DNA from: Aphrophora alni
Taxonomy: Eukaryota; Arthropoda; Insecta; Hemiptera; Aphrophoridae
Length of the DNA: 64,000 bases
Direction of reading: 5' to 3'
NCBI GenBank assembly: GCA_963513935.1
Contig: OY740774.1
Location: 30,289,673 to 30,353,672 of the forward strand
Shown here: piece by piece, positions 34,382 through 48,024 of the stretch
How the letters are laid out: each line of letters starts with the position of its first letter
Numbering within the stretch: the first letter of the stretch is position 1
The notes under the pieces: generated by a model
Seen by the model: the letters and a program-made list of their open reading frames with translations, nothing else
What the model was told of the DNA's origin: nothing
Databases searched by the model: none
Position numbers and translations under genes: made by a program

Positions 34382-34605
34382 CTTTTTTAATAAAATTGGT
34401 TCTTTATAACACTAACTATCATGTAAAATATCAATTTAATATATATTACATCGTTATTTAAAAAAAAATTAAAAACACAAAAAAGCTATAAATTGAAAAC
34501 TGAGCATTTTATGAAATAAGGTATAATCAAATTTTTCTTTGTTTTGATGTGATAAATAAGCTTGTAACATTTTGACACGATTTATGGAAACATCCTGTAG
34601 AGGTT
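33985..34605 (+). repeat. inverted-terminus element in block A (diverged)
   Basis: Counterpart of 42,900-43,432 in block B. It shares TTTTCTATCTAGTGTTTT and ends GGAAACATCCTG. The left end is more eroded than in copy B. An AT microsatellite (34,308-34,378) interrupts it. Confidence 0.45.
34308..34378 (+). repeat. (AT)n microsatellite
   Basis: Seventy-one bases of alternating AT. Confidence 0.97.
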
Positions 34606-35214
34606 AAACCGTATGTTAGGGATTATAGTTTGAGGCATTTATATTTGTGACATGTGAATAAATTAAAATGTATTGATATCTAATCAGACTAAAATCGAAA
34701 TTGAGGAAATGGGGAAAATGTAGCATAGGCAATATTCACATCTATCAAGTGACATTCAATGACATGCTTTACCCAATAGTGTAAATATATGAGAGGCTTA
34801 AGGCGGCAATTCCTATATCAAGAAATTAACGTTGAGGGTTTGAATAATGTGTTTTATTTGTGCAGTTTGATTCACTAAAAACTGTTGTACTTTTAACCCA
34901 TATAATTTGTTGTATTTGTGAACATTTTTGAGTTATTTTTACTATTATAGCATACCGTGAATTTCTACATTTTAGAATTGAGGTTGAAAAACAAAAACAC
35001 AAAGGTAGCTGATGTATCTATAGGTCCCACCACGACCATACAGTTACTGTTTTTTTTCACAGCTTTGGTTTTTTATATGAGAAAAAGACTTTAGACAAAA
35101 TGTAAGCGGGACTTTTTTTTCTATAAATGATTTAAATCATCAGTATATTCCTGGATAACTTTGAGTAGAATAAAATCTACAAATGTGAGTCTATCTAATC
35201 TAAATCTCAAGGAA

Positions 35215-35480
35215 AACTTCTAGAAACGTTTTCCATCTCCTGCTCATTGTTTAAAGTTAAATGTCTGGAACTAATGTATTTCCATTTAGAACTGTTTAAA
35301 GATAGTTATGAACGTTCCCTAGTTATGAACAATGACATAAGACTTTAACTAGTTATGAATAAAGCACTTTGAAATATTTGGAATAAATAAAAGCTTTTCA
35401 CTATTCTATGTTTTAATATAACTGTGTTTAAAGTTTCAAGTAGGCTACATTGTTAAGGAAAGTACTTAGTGATAATTTTG
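35215..35480 (+). repeat. repeat R2, copy 1
   Basis: Marked by GTCTGGAACTAATG, ATTTCCATTTAGAACTG, GAACGTTCCCTAGTTA, CTAGTTATGAATAAAGCACT and a GAATAAA-AAAGCTT end. Other copies are at 43,965-44,230 (+), 46,110-46,375 (+) and 51,700-51,958 (-). Confidence 0.8.
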
Positions 35481-38459
35481 TACATAGGTTCATGACTTAG
35501 TACTTAGCAGTTAAACTTTCCTGTTTTAAATATAATACTCTACTCGTAGTCTTCTTGCTAATACGTGATTGATTGTGTGACTGCTTATTATCTGATCTTA
35601 ACATTCGGAATAATATTTATTTATTGCCAAGTTGACCAATATGAACTTTTGTAGATTAGGCAAAAATAATAAATAATGGATGAATCGGGCATAATATTGA
35701 AAGGTGACAAATGTTTTAAAAAACATCATATTTATCTAATGGTAACACCTCAGTGATATACAGTCCCTCCCCCACCTTAATTTTTGTATGTAGATAAATA
35801 AAGCCAAACCCTTTTTGGACTGTTAACTAGGTCATATGAAATGTATTTTTTGATAGTTTTGAATTTTTCAACTCCCTTTTAAGGTGGAATTTTGTAGGTA
35901 CTCAACAGTTTCAAGTGATAACCGTGATATGCCAAATTAAATGAAATATTTAAAGACATTAGTAATGGCACTCAAAAAGTATTTATTTAACTACTCAAAC
36001 GAAAATGGCATCGTAAAACGTATATGAGACTTTTATTTTCAAATCACTAAATATTCACAACGAATCAACTGTGAATACGAAATATAAATCACACTATCTG
36101 CAAAAAATACAACACAATATTTTGAAAATGTCATCCACTATTAGAAATAGCGTTATTAAAAAGCTAAAAGAGAAATTGGTTGGTGCCATTAGTTTTGTCT
36201 TAAAAACCAATTTAATTTATTATGGCACAGGATGGTTTTTTTGGTATATTGAGAGTGCTCAAAAATACTACACGTTAAAAGGGGACATGTAAATTTCAGT
36301 TCAAACATCGAATACTTCACTCAGATTAGTTTAGGCAACATTAAAATCAATGTTTAATGTTCCAATATTACATATTTAACTGTTTATTATATTAAAAATC
36401 TTAAATACATTTCATGCTGCCATTTTGGTTATGTTAATTCAAAAGATATTTCGTGAACGCTTTTAATTTGGACTTTGTGTGGTCTTTAATTTGACATGCA
36501 CAAGATGAGGATTTCTATTTAATAATTTTGTTTGTACCCCTTAAATTTCCCTATATAGGAGGTTCAAGATTCTGAACTATCAAAAGGAAACTTCAAGGCT
36601 CATAGTTACAGTATTAAAACGTTTGGGCTGTATTTAAGTTCATAAAACAGTAAAGGTGCGGGGAGAGACTTTACTAACACCTGCATTTGGTCAAACTCCA
36701 AATAAACTGTTTGTTATTATAGATATTATTTCATCCATAATTTGTATTGTAAAGAGTTTATGTTTTGTTTGGTGTGTAATAGGTTAAATACTCGATTCAA
36801 TTTCTGTGGAAACTTAAGAGTTACAGTGTTCACCCAAGATTGTGACATAAAAAAGCTAAGCTCTTTTGTAAGCCAAAAGTTTATTTGTCAATTTTTTTTT
36901 AAACCAAATACTATTGATTTCGTGTTTCTAAGTTTGATTACAAAGATCCGAGTACATTATTTCTTAACTTTTATTTGTGAAACCGACATGAGATACTAAG
37001 AATACTATTCTAATTCAACGGTGATTATTATCGTTTTAGACAAACAAACACTGTTATTTTTACATTTTTACTATCGATAAACATCACTTTTATCACTCTA
37101 TACAGTAAATCAACTAGTAAATACATCACATTTTCGTCGTAAATAAACTATGAAATATTAATAACACGACTCAGAACACGATATAATATCGCGGATGATT
37201 CCAAACATACTATCGTCAAACATGTTATAGTGTAGTTTTACTTCCGGAAATTACATTGTTTTCCTGTTTTTAATTTAATATTAATCAATATCGTTGTATT
37301 TTTATGTTAAAGGGAAATGTTAAAACAAATAATATCCCTCTGTCGTTCTAGTTCGTATGTTTTAAATGTCAATACATAACTGAGACTGCAACTAAGGTAG
37401 TTACATCAGAATTAGATTATGTAAATATATTATATGTGTGGGAGTTATTTAATCTAGAATACAGTGCTGATTGGTGGAGTTATCGTATGTTTGTTTAATT
37501 GCTTCTGGAAACTACATAATTCAATAATATTTCATTACAATGAGGTATGTTTCTTTCCCTTCATCTCTCTCTCTAGCTTACTCCTATCTTCTCTTCCACA
37601 TTTAAAGAGTAATAATCATAACATGAAAAGATGGTATTTTCTGATAAAATTGAGATACCTAAATGAATCAACCAGTTATAGGTATGAAACTCTAAATTTT
37701 AATCATAATCTAAAAAGGAATTTAGATAGGAATTTCGTATGTGACGAATCTTAAAGATTTCGAAAAATTTTGATTGTCATAATCCTTATTTAATGATTTT
37801 TTCTCATGAAATGGAAAACCGTATCATTCATTTTATCATAAAAGCAAAATCGAAACTATAACATTTTCAGTGTTATATGAAACGTTGAGGTGCTATTATT
37901 ATTTTTTTTCTATTAACGATCTTCTAATTAATAATGTAAGAGTAATAATATAGACCCGAATTATTGATTATATAGACACAATATCCTTATCTTCTTTATA
38001 ATTTGGATATTATATCCTTACATCCCAAATCCACTTTCTACTTTGCAGCAAACCTTATACAAACTATATCCCATTAGATGATTCGCGGGCTAAGATTTAT
38101 TTTAATGATCTTTTATTCATTTTTAAGATGATGTCAACCTAGAAGATTTTCGCAGTTAAACAAAAGAAAAACGTTCTTATGGTATTGAAAACTGAGAACT
38201 ATCAATTTTGCCAGATTTCAGTTGTCAGACACATAATATAGAATTTACGTATACGACTGTAAGACAAATTAAGTGAGTATTCTAAATATAAAATGTAAAA
38301 GATAATAAATATAAATACGTATATACATTTGACTACAAACATAGTTGTCCATTAAAGTTTGAGAAGACCGATGACTTGATAGTGAAGTTTGAACAAGTAA
38401 TTTCCCTAAACCAGGAATTATAGATATGTATGGAATGTATTTTTTTTTTATTTAATTTA

Positions 38460-39310
38460 CATGCTCTGTACCTGATGCTATAAATATCAGATAATTTTAT
38501 CAAGTACCAGATCGTATCAATATCATATTATACGTATCTGATAACAGAACCGTCTGTCACAACACATTCCTACTAAATACTTATATATTTGTCTATGTAT
38601 TTCTGTACATAAATAGAACGTGAGAAGGTTTATGCAACATTTATTAAATTATAAAACTGTAGCTTCTCTTTATCCCCTCTTGGACCATTTTAATGCACTG
38701 TGAAACTTTACGGTTCCCAAGTTTAATGTATTTGCATTTTATGACTCTTGGAAAGTTTCTACGAGACTTCAACGTATCCAATTTATGAGAAACACCGCCA
38801 TAGTTCATTTTGGTAACAGAAAGATCGGTAGATTACGTTTAATCTTTATTGTAATACAGAGTGTTCAGAAAGTAAGGTGAGGGATACGATTACGAATATT
38901 AAATGAAGAAAAAATGTCTAATGAGCAATTTCCAAAAAGCTCGTGTTTTAAATTAATTGCTTTACACCATCGGAGAGATAGCTTTAAAACTTCAGTTATT
39001 TTTTTAAAACTTTTCCAGTTTTATTTTACGATAAAACTTTGCAGTTGTAGAATGATGTTTCTAAACTGATAAATATTTAATATATTCTTCAATGGAACAT
39101 ATAATTCGTCTGTAATAACAGAATCATTTTTAATACAGAACTTAAGTTGGGGGGGGTTGAAGGGATGAAGACAGTCTGAGGAGAATTAGAGCGTGCAGAG
39201 ATAACTTCCAAACATCGTAAATCATATATAATCATTGAAAATAATCTGTATTCGTACCATTTCAAGACTCAATTTTGAGATTATATCTAGTAATTTATTT
39301 AAGGTTATAG
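38460..39310 (+). repeat. best-conserved duplicated segment, copy A
   Basis: About 850 bases nearly identical (a few per cent difference plus small indels by eye) to 48,025-48,880, much closer than the rest of the block. It includes an R3-related piece at 38,690-38,880. Confidence 0.85.
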
Positions 39311-39949
39311 TGTTGTTCATTTACATCTTTAAACTGTTGATTATCGGTTGGTTTCTCTTTTTTTAATTTATATACATACTTACTATAGTACGTAATGTAA
39401 ATGGAATTCACATTTACTGTCCTGAATTTAACCAACTGTCATTGTCAAATAATTAAATTGATAACAGTTACGATGTTAGAAGTCTGCAGACATTGCAGTG
39501 ATGTGTGGGTAAAATGCACTGTGGACTCTAGATATTTATTGGGCTCCTATTTCTTCTAAGACGGGAAACTCTGTTGTTTCATAATTATCTATTTTATATT
39601 AAAGTTTTATTTCTTCCTGCTTCAAAAGAATTTTTAACGAAAGTTTTTTTCTACTTTGCATTTGGAAAGCTCAAAATCTATCCTTATAGTATTATTATAC
39701 ATTGTTGGTAATTTTACCCCTTAAATTTTGGTAAAATATAACTTATACAATCAGAAACGACGTGCATTTCGATTGGTCCGTTAAACAATTTTTCCCTAAT
39801 TAATTTCCGTCCACATCGAAAATTAAACTAGCACGTTTTCTCTGTCTATTGAATGACGCACAAAGACTCACATGTTCGTAAAAACGCTCTTCCTCTGTCT
39901 CGCATTTACCACGTTGTATAAACTAAATTTCCTTTAAAATATAAAGAAC
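39311..39949. other. spacer between the two large blocks
   Basis: AT-rich sequence without a match to the other block and without a gene. Confidence 0.45.
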
Positions 39950-40319
39950 CTACTTCTTAAAAACTCGTTATGAATATATATGACACACACGAAATGTCTC
40001 TGTTTTTCATTTTTATGTTATAATCATTTTTTTTCCGGATTTATTTTTGCAAAAAGGATTGAAATTGAATTGATTCTTGAACTCCCCCTCCCCACCTCAG
40101 AAAATATAACTAAAATAAAATGCTTCACAACGAGCACTTAAAATTATATTTTTAATAGATGAAAAAGAAAAGAATAGATACTAAATATTTGTATCATGTA
40201 TAAGGAGTATAGAGTAATTTTAGGGGATATAGTGAGACATATTATTTATGTTCTTATAATCATAAGAGTAAGGAAGTTAGTGGAATGATTTACACAGTGT
40301 TTCTAATTACACTTCTGGT

Positions 40320-40705
40320 TCGTTACTCATATAATATGAATTATTAATAACATATTATTATGTTACTCACTAAATATCAGGTATTAATAGAAAAGTATCT
40401 ATACTTCTTTGACCTAACTAAATCAATACATTAACAGTAATGTATTTGTATCAACAATTCATTTATTCCAGTTACAATTTTCACAACCATTTTATTGTTG
40501 TTTTTATGGATAAGTAGGTCACTAGACAAAGATAGCACAGTGGAAAAGTCAGCCACTAGAATACCCGTGTTTTAACGATTAGATTCAAGTAATACAAAAG
40601 CTATATTCTAGACGTTCTAGAGCAGTATTTATAATGTTTATTCAATAGTCCGCCAGATTGAACGGAACACGACGCCAAGTTGATACCCAAAGCATCCTCT
40701 TATTC
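40320..40705 (+). repeat. repeat R1, copy 2 (left arm of large inverted repeat)
   Basis: Direct copy of 32,090-32,460. Its reverse complement returns at 41,228-42,085, giving a large inverted repeat with a loop of about 520 bases. Confidence 0.85.
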
Positions 40706-41508
40706 ATTATTTCGTTCCATTAATACAATTCTTTAGATATTTATTTAATTTCACATTCCTCTTTCGCCCACTAACAAGGAATTTAAAAAAATTCGTCGCC
40801 CTAAAATTGTTAAAAAGGTGTAAACATTATTTTTTTTTTACCAGTTCATTAGTATATCTTAGGCCCAATGTGATTCCGGCTTACATTTTGCCCACATAGG
40901 TTACCAGTGGAAATATCCAGCAGCGTATTCTCCTATGTATTATATAAAACAAAAGTCCTGACTTACTAAAAAACTTCCAACTGAATACAATAACATGAAA
41001 TTCTCTGTGTATATTCCTTCCATAAAGAAAAGACCCAAAAAGTAGGAATTTTCACAATTTACATTATTTTGTGCAGATATTCTTGGTCCATAATAATACA
41101 TTTGGACCAGTACAACACCGGGTGTAACATTATAAATATATATCATATTCCAAACTTCGTATAATAAAGCAATTAAATAAATATATAGAGAATTGTATTA
41201 AATGCACGAAATAATGAATAATAAAGAGGATCCTTTTTGTATCAACTTGGCGTCGTGTTCCGTTCAATCTGGCAGACTATTGAATAAACATTATAAATAC
41301 TGCTCTAGAATATATCTTTCCTATTAGTCTACTTGAATCTTGTCGTTAAAACAAGGGTATTCTAGTAACTTATTTTGCCATTAAATTGTGCTATTCTTGT
41401 CTAGTGACCTACTTATCCATAAAAACAACAATGAAATGGTTGTGAAAATTGTAACTGGAATAAATGAATTGTTGAATCAAACAAATTATTGTTAATGTAT
41501 TGATTTAG

Positions 41509-41754
41509 AAAAATTAAAAAAAACAATTTTTCAGTATAAACCACAATATTTTAATTGAAACTTGCCGATCATGGTTTCGCTAGTTAAAACATTGTTATTG
41601 ATTTTTACGGTAATGACAATGCTTTCTTGTAAAAGTCCTTGACAATGCTTTAACTAGCGAAAGCAAGAGTCAGCAAGTTTCAATTAAAATATTGTGGTTT
41701 ATACTAAAAAATTGTTGTTTAATTAAAATTGTTGGTCTTTAGCATAAATATTGA
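41509..41754. mobile_element. hairpin (MITE-like) insertion
   Basis: Inverted arms of about 75 bases (41,522-41,597 and 41,643-41,717) share ACCACAATATTTTAATTGAA and TTCGCTAGTTAAA-CATTGT words, with a 45-base loop. ATTGATTTAG flanks it at 41,499-41,508 and 41,755-41,764 and could be the target-site duplication. It has no coding capacity. The arms are not exactly terminal, so the ends are uncertain. Confidence 0.65.
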
Positions 41755-41764
41755 ATTGATTTAG

Positions 41765-42019
41765 TCATGGGCGTCATCACCAGTTCATTATTGGGGGGGG
41801 GGGAACATATGCCAGGGGGTCAGGGGTATGGAATTTTTTAAAAATTAAACTTCTCAAAACATCGTTTTTATGCATTTATTTATGCGTTTGTAACAGAAAT
41901 GTAATGTTAAAACCCTAGTAAAGACAAAGCCCGATGTTTACCTTCTAAGGTTTTAAGTAAATCATTCGTTTTTAGCAAAAATATTTTTACATCTCAATAT
42001 TGGGGGGACGCCCCCCCCA
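41765..42019. mobile_element. small GC-ended insertion (non-autonomous DNA transposon candidate)
   Basis: It starts near TGGGCGTCATCACC, contains an 11-G run, and ends GGGGGGACGCCCCCCCC, so GGGCGTC-like words stand inverted at the two ends. GATTTAG flanks it (41,758-41,764 and 42,020-42,026). It is absent from the other R1 copies. No transposase. Confidence 0.55.
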
Positions 42020-42899
42020 GATTTAGTTATATCACAGGAGTTTATCGATCATTAACTATTAATAACTGATATTTAGAGAGATATTTAATTATTTTATATA
42101 GGTTACAACGATTCCAAACCCATTAGTGACACAGAACGTGTGGCTCTAGCGTATTTCAAGATCAAAAGCACTTACCCCCTGGTTTGCCAACACATCATTA
42201 AGTATAAAGCTTTGAAGAAATTAATGTAATAAATATTATATTACTGAATTAAGGCTAATTACTAATTATAAACTTACACAACAATCACAAACTTTCTACC
42301 CTTTCTCAACTCGATTCGTTCAAGTAAAGAAAATTATGGGTTATAATTGGGGTTTGGGGGTCTGGATAAACCCAGAATGTCACGGCCCCAGTTAATTAAC
42401 CAGCCATGGTTAAATTAAAATAAAATTATAAAAACTTAAACTAAAACAAATCCAGCGTTTCACACTATATCTGATTACTTACTTCTCTACCTTTCCAGTC
42501 TCGTGGTATGTTCAACATTACTGCAATTCCGGTCAGCTGTTCACTGCCAAGTGACAATCGAACCAAGTTGTGTTCCTAGCCAAGTGACAAAGTCACAAGG
42601 TTTTAACTGAAAGTTGTTAAGTTTGTTAAGATGTTTACGTAAATATAGTAAAATAGTGTTTATGTTAGGGATTTTGTGTTTGGGCATTCGTATGGGTAAG
42701 CAAAAACTAAGCCTATATCTCATAACAGCTATAATAATCCTTAAATAGCCTTAATTTAACACCCATATGTGTCGAATTAAAAAAAATCCCTTCTTAGTCA
42801 TTATAGATGGAACACACTTTACGAACTTCTTATTGTTTCGTCAAGTTGTTGCACCTGGACGTTGTAGATCCAGTAACAACACTTGATTTTGTACGTATA

Positions 42900-43432
42900 C
42901 AGGATGTTTACAAAAAATAGTTCCAAAACTTCAGCATCTTATTTTTTACGTCAACACTATTGAAAAGTATGTTTATATAAACATACTGCTTTTAATGTTT
43001 GGTTTTCTATCTAGTGTTTTCAATATTTTTGTAACAAACTCAGTTACTCTTAAGCTACATAAAGAATAAAACAACCATTTTGTTTATCATTAAAAAGGAA
43101 ACTATTTTTGTTTATTGTAATATTTAGTAAAAGACGGCTCTTGAAATATACAAATTTAAAAAGCATAAATAACGATATTTTAATATTAGTAAAGAAATTC
43201 GGTTTAGTTATATTTTTTAATTAGGTTTTTACAACACAAAATAGCAAGTAAAATTTGAACTTCATTTTATATTAGTTTAAAATATATAATATTTTTTAAA
43301 TTAAAAATATAAATTGGCGGATAGATAGAAAACTATGCATATTCCGAAATATGTTAGTGTAAACTTTTTAAATTGGTTTTGATGTTAGGAATAAACTCCT
43401 GAAGTTTTGGAATGATTATTGGAAACACTCTG
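42900..43432. mobile_element. element with about 35-bp terminal inverted repeats
   Basis: The left end (ACAGGATGTTTAC, then TTCCAAAACTTCAG at 42,900-42,934) matches the reverse complement of the right end (CTGAAGTTTTGGAA, then GGAAACACTCTG at 43,399-43,432) with some mismatches. No coding frame. A diverged counterpart lies in block A, so the insertion predates the duplication. Confidence 0.6.
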
Positions 43433-43964
43433 AATATACATGTAGATTAGAGCTCTTGTTACGTGATTATAGTTTGAGGCATTCATATGAGTGACTTTTG
43501 AGAATAAATCCAAGTTGATATGACAAAACCAAAATTAACATTGAAGAAACTCTGATAATGTAGAATAGGCATTCTGACTATACATCTGACAAGTGATATT
43601 AAATAGCATAAAATACTTTTTGCTGTCCCGTATGGTTCACTCCAACCTTGTGATTCTTTGTAATATAAGAAAAGAGGGGGGGGGGTTATATATGTAAAAT
43701 TCCTTTAGTGGGACTAAGATTATGGAACTTTGCGAACTTTATGTTTCTTATTTTTGAGTTTAGGTCCCGAGACCACTCTTTTTAAAAAAGTTAGGAGAAC
43801 TTTTTTTTTCCAACAGCATCGTTGTATACCTGAGAATGATTGTAGGCAAAATTTATATAGCACTTTTTTTCAACAAATAATTTAATGAAACACCATATTC
43901 CTGGATACGTTAGCACACAATAAATTGTACACATGTATGCCTCTAATCAAATCTCAAGAACAAC

Positions 43965-44230
43965 TTCACAGAGGCTCTTTCTAAAATCACATAATTGTTT
44001 AGAGTTAAATGTCTGGAACTAATGCATTTCCATTTAGAACTGTTTGAAGGTAGTTTTGAACGTTCCCTAGTTACGAACAATGACGTAAGAAGTAAACTAG
44101 TTATGAATAAAGCACTTTGAAATCTTTTGAATAAACAAAACCTTCTAACTGTTCTAACTGTGTTTAAACTTGCAAGCAGGCTACATTGTTAAGGAAAGTA
44201 GGCCTACTTAGTGATCATTTTGTACTTTTA
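43965..44230 (+). repeat. repeat R2, copy 2
   Basis: Same landmark words as 35,215-35,480. The end differs by a TAGGCCTA palindrome (44,199-44,206). Confidence 0.8.
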
Positions 44231-44504
44231 GTCGGTAACTGTCCTGTTTCAAATATAATACTCTACTAGCAACCTACTTGCTTACGCGTGATTTAGTGGA
44301 CTTCTTTAGTTGTACTATTGTGTGACTGTCATTAACTAATCTTAATTTTGGTATTATTATTTTTTTAGTGATTGCCTCATTGACCAAAATAAACTTTTGT
44401 AGATTATGTGGAAATAACACATCCTGTTTGATTTGGTGTCATTTTAAAGGGTATCGATTGTTAATTTAAAAACAAATCATATCGATTTAATGGTAAAACG
44501 TGCA

Positions 44505-44506
<2 letters not shown>

Positions 44507-44553
<47 letters not shown>
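44507..44553 (+). repeat. (AT)n microsatellite
   Basis: Forty-seven bases of alternating AT in block B. Confidence 0.97.
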
Positions 44554-44555
<2 letters not shown>

Positions 44556-46109
44556 ACCAAACTCTAAATAATATTTTATTTGGTTCACAATAGATCTAGT
44601 AAATGGTTACAGTTTATTTGATGTGTAATTCTAGATTCCTTTTCAATCTCCGTTCCGTGGACACTTAAGGGCTCACATAAGCTTATGAACTTCACAAAAT
44701 ATTGGGACAAATTTCTATTTTTTAGTTTGTGTAAAGTAACGGTGCTTATTAATGTTTATGTAGCACAAACATATATTGTTATTATACTAACGAAAAAGAC
44801 ACTTTTATCACTTTGAGCAGTCAATTATCTAGTGAATCCATCACATTACCATCGTAAATAAAATATGAAACAGTCAAAACACGACTCGGAACACTGGATA
44901 TTTTATAGTTATTGTATAAATATATATCGCGGATGATTCCAAACACACTATAGTCAAACATGTTTAGTTTTACGTCGGAAATTTCATTGTTTTCCGTTTG
45001 TAATCTAATTTTAATCAGTAATATTATGTTTTATTGTGTTAAAGGTAAATGTTTAAGCATATAATTTCTCTCTGTCGAACTAGTTTCGTTGTTTTATATG
45101 TCAATACTTAATTGTGAAGGCAACGAAGGTAGTGACAGCAGAATTAGATTATGTAAACAATATAAATGTCGTGGAAGTTATTTAATCTAGAATAGAATTT
45201 TGAATGATGTCATATTCTTATTATTTTTTTTTCATTGTGTCTAGTAACTATATAGTTTATTAATAATACAGTAATTGAAGTATGTTTCTTTCTCATTCTC
45301 TCCCTCCACCCTGAAATCTGTAACTAAAGAATAACAATTTCAACACGAAATGAAGGGATTTATTGACAAAACAAACCTACTAAATGAATTGATCTTTGAT
45401 CGTTGTGATTTTCCATATTTTAATAATTAAAGATACAACTAAACTAGAAAGGAATCTAGATATAAATTTCCTTTATGACGACATATCCAGGTTTTTTAAA
45501 ATACCATATTCTAATTTAATGATTACTTATAAAATAGAAAACTATCTCCATTGTTATCGTAAAAGAATTTTTTTTTAAATTCTGTTACTATATGAAACTC
45601 TTTTACGCTTCTGTATTTCCAAATAAAAATCTTACAATTAGATGAAAAGAGAAATAAATTCTTCCAGAATTATTGATTTAGAGGATCCAGTATCCTTGCC
45701 CTTTTTATATTTTATACGTACCATCCCTCCCATTTCCGCTGTCCCCTTTGAAACAAACTTTAGTTAAATCGTCATTATCTGCTTATCCTTTGCATTTGTA
45801 CTCGTCAAGTTCCGGCGAAATAACATCGAATGACGACAAAAACACTGTCCACACATGAATGTGTTTGTGTTGTAGGCCTATTGTGTTTAATTTATTTTAA
45901 TATAGTGACGACCTCAGGTGCGCAAATAAGATGTATGATGATGGGATAAACTCCCGAAACGATTTAGAGAAAACAAAATAATGTCAGAAGGTTTGTCTTA
46001 TTCAATAGTGACCTGTATACTGAAAATGAATTCATTAAATATTCCTAGATATTTTAAATACAAGGATTTACAAGGAGATTACAAGGATGTGGAGGCTCAA
46101 TTTCAAGGG

Positions 46110-46375
46110 TAACTTTCCAGTGATGATTTCCTGTATCCACTCCTTTGCAAAACTTGAATGTCTCGAACTAAAGTATTTCCGTTTTCATGTCTGCACGTAG
46201 TTAAAATCTCGTTCGTTAGTTAAGAAAAATGACATAAGAATTAAACTAGTTATGAATGAAGCACTTTGAAATATTTTGAATAAACGAAAGCTTTGAACTG
46301 TTTTCTGTTTAAGTATAACTTTGTTTAAACCAACAAGTACTACGTAAAGTAAGTACTTAGTGATAATTTAAGGAG
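46110..46375 (+). repeat. repeat R2, copy 3
   Basis: Diverged direct copy (ATGTCTCGAACTAAAGTATT, CTAGTTATGAATGAAGCACT, GAATAAACGAAAGCTTT) within the part of block B that block A lacks. Confidence 0.75.
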
Positions 46376-48024
46376 GTTGAAATAGTTACGGTCTTCAAAC
46401 AACACAGTAAAGACACCATTAATAAGGAATTCTTGCTGTAATACTGTGTAATTGATTGATTATTGACTTACATATTGGTTTTAATATTTACTGAATTATA
46501 AACTAGCCAAAAGAGATAATGTAGTCTGCATCTTAAAACTAGAAAAACAAAACCTCCACCAGTCTAGGATAATAAAATATTTCGAACAATATTTTTTGCA
46601 AAAACTATATTCATTGATGTAAAAACCTTTAGTTATATTTTAAACTGTGTGCACTAATTAACTAAAATGTGTGCAATTGAAGTAATTATTGAGTCCTTGG
46701 TTTTGTCTGGTGGCTAGAATTCACGTTTAGAGTGAGAATACCGCATTCAATCCTCACGTAGGTCTTTAAATGCCATTGGGAAAAAAGGTGGAGATTTATA
46801 ATTGGTAATAATTTCCGATTTCGAATTATGGAAAAAAAAACATGAATTAATTAATGACCACACAAAAGCTATCATGGTCTTGTTGATGTTTGTGATATTC
46901 TGTTCTTTTTTGGACCAAGTTTTATGTGAAGATTACCAAACTGATTAGGGTAGGTTTTATTATTTTGATTAAAAAAATAAAAAATAATAAAATTTTGAAA
47001 CGGCACCCATGTGTTTTTTGAATTTTATTTTTTTACAAAAATTATATTAAACCTAATTTATGTGCTGAATTTGATATTAATCTCCCTAAAAGGCCAGCTT
47101 TAATTACGTAATTTACAACTAGAAATATTTACATATTTTATTTATTGATTATCATGATTTATGGATATTGAAAGTATGGACTATTAAACCAAAGTTCATT
47201 AGTAAATCTAATTTCTATAAACAACCTTTGGGTAAAATGGTGTAGAATGTGAAGGTGCAAATAATGAGCTAAAACATTTTAAAGGCTATATGACGTAAAC
47301 AGCTCAAAAATCCATTTCAAAAATTAGAAGTAGAGTTTTTTAGTTTTTACAGCATTTCTAAAGTGAAGCCTAATAATTTGATAATTTAAACAGGTGCACT
47401 AGATTTAAATAAATGTTGAGCTTGACTAATGAGATAATCATAGATAGAATAAAACTCGAACACAATATCTCACAAAAATATCGTTTACATACTTAAACGG
47501 GTTTCAACGACAAAGTCGCCGTCCTCAGTGATACATGAGCTACAATAACTAAACTATAACTAACCTAGCATTGCGTCAACCCCCGTATTTATACAAAACT
47601 AAAGGGGCGTGGCCTAAACCTACTTACTAATATTAAGGCGAGGTACTATTCTGGCCCTGATGCTATTTGACTTTGAAGGGGTAGAGTTTTATTTTCTGTT
47701 CTTTTGTTCATATTTTACAGCGACTATAACCTTAAGGTGTTTTGCAGTTAAACAGGTTGAAAAAGTAATGTTTGTATTTTATTAAAAACTGAGAGCTAAA
47801 ATTTTTGACTGAATTATTCTCTTAGAAATAAGCAGGATAATACGACTGTAAAAATAAATTTTATATATTACAATTAAGTAAATATTGTAAATAAAAAACT
47901 AAATATAAATACGTATATACATTTGAGTAGAATCCTAACTGTCCAGAGAAGTTTGGGAAGACAGAGGAGAAGAATTGAAGTTGGAACAGGCATTATGAAG
48001 GTGTACTAATTTTTATTTGTTCAC

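Larger units (their letters stand above)
31650..39310 (+). repeat. large duplicated block, copy A
   Basis: Many segments match 39,950-48,880 in the same order. Matching pairs are 32,090-32,460 with 40,320-40,705; 33,340-33,840 with 42,205-42,730; 34,600-34,760 with 43,440-43,600; 35,050-35,590 with 43,840-44,300; 37,040-37,460 with 44,790-45,190; 38,460-39,310 with 48,025-48,880. Identity varies from roughly 75 % to over 90 % by eye. No coding frame is conserved between the copies, so it is probably non-coding, repeat-derived DNA. Confidence 0.75.
41228..42085 (-). repeat. repeat R1, copy 3, inverted and interrupted
   Basis: Reverse complement of 40,320-40,705. The match runs from 41,228 to 41,508, stops at GATTTAG, and resumes at 42,020 with GATTTAGTTA. 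Between them lie 41,509-42,019, which are absent from the other two R1 copies. Confidence 0.85.

Noticed and set aside
46690..46770. Possible tRNA-like or SINE box B (GCATTCAATCC)
   Set aside because: No matching box A or cloverleaf could be drawn.
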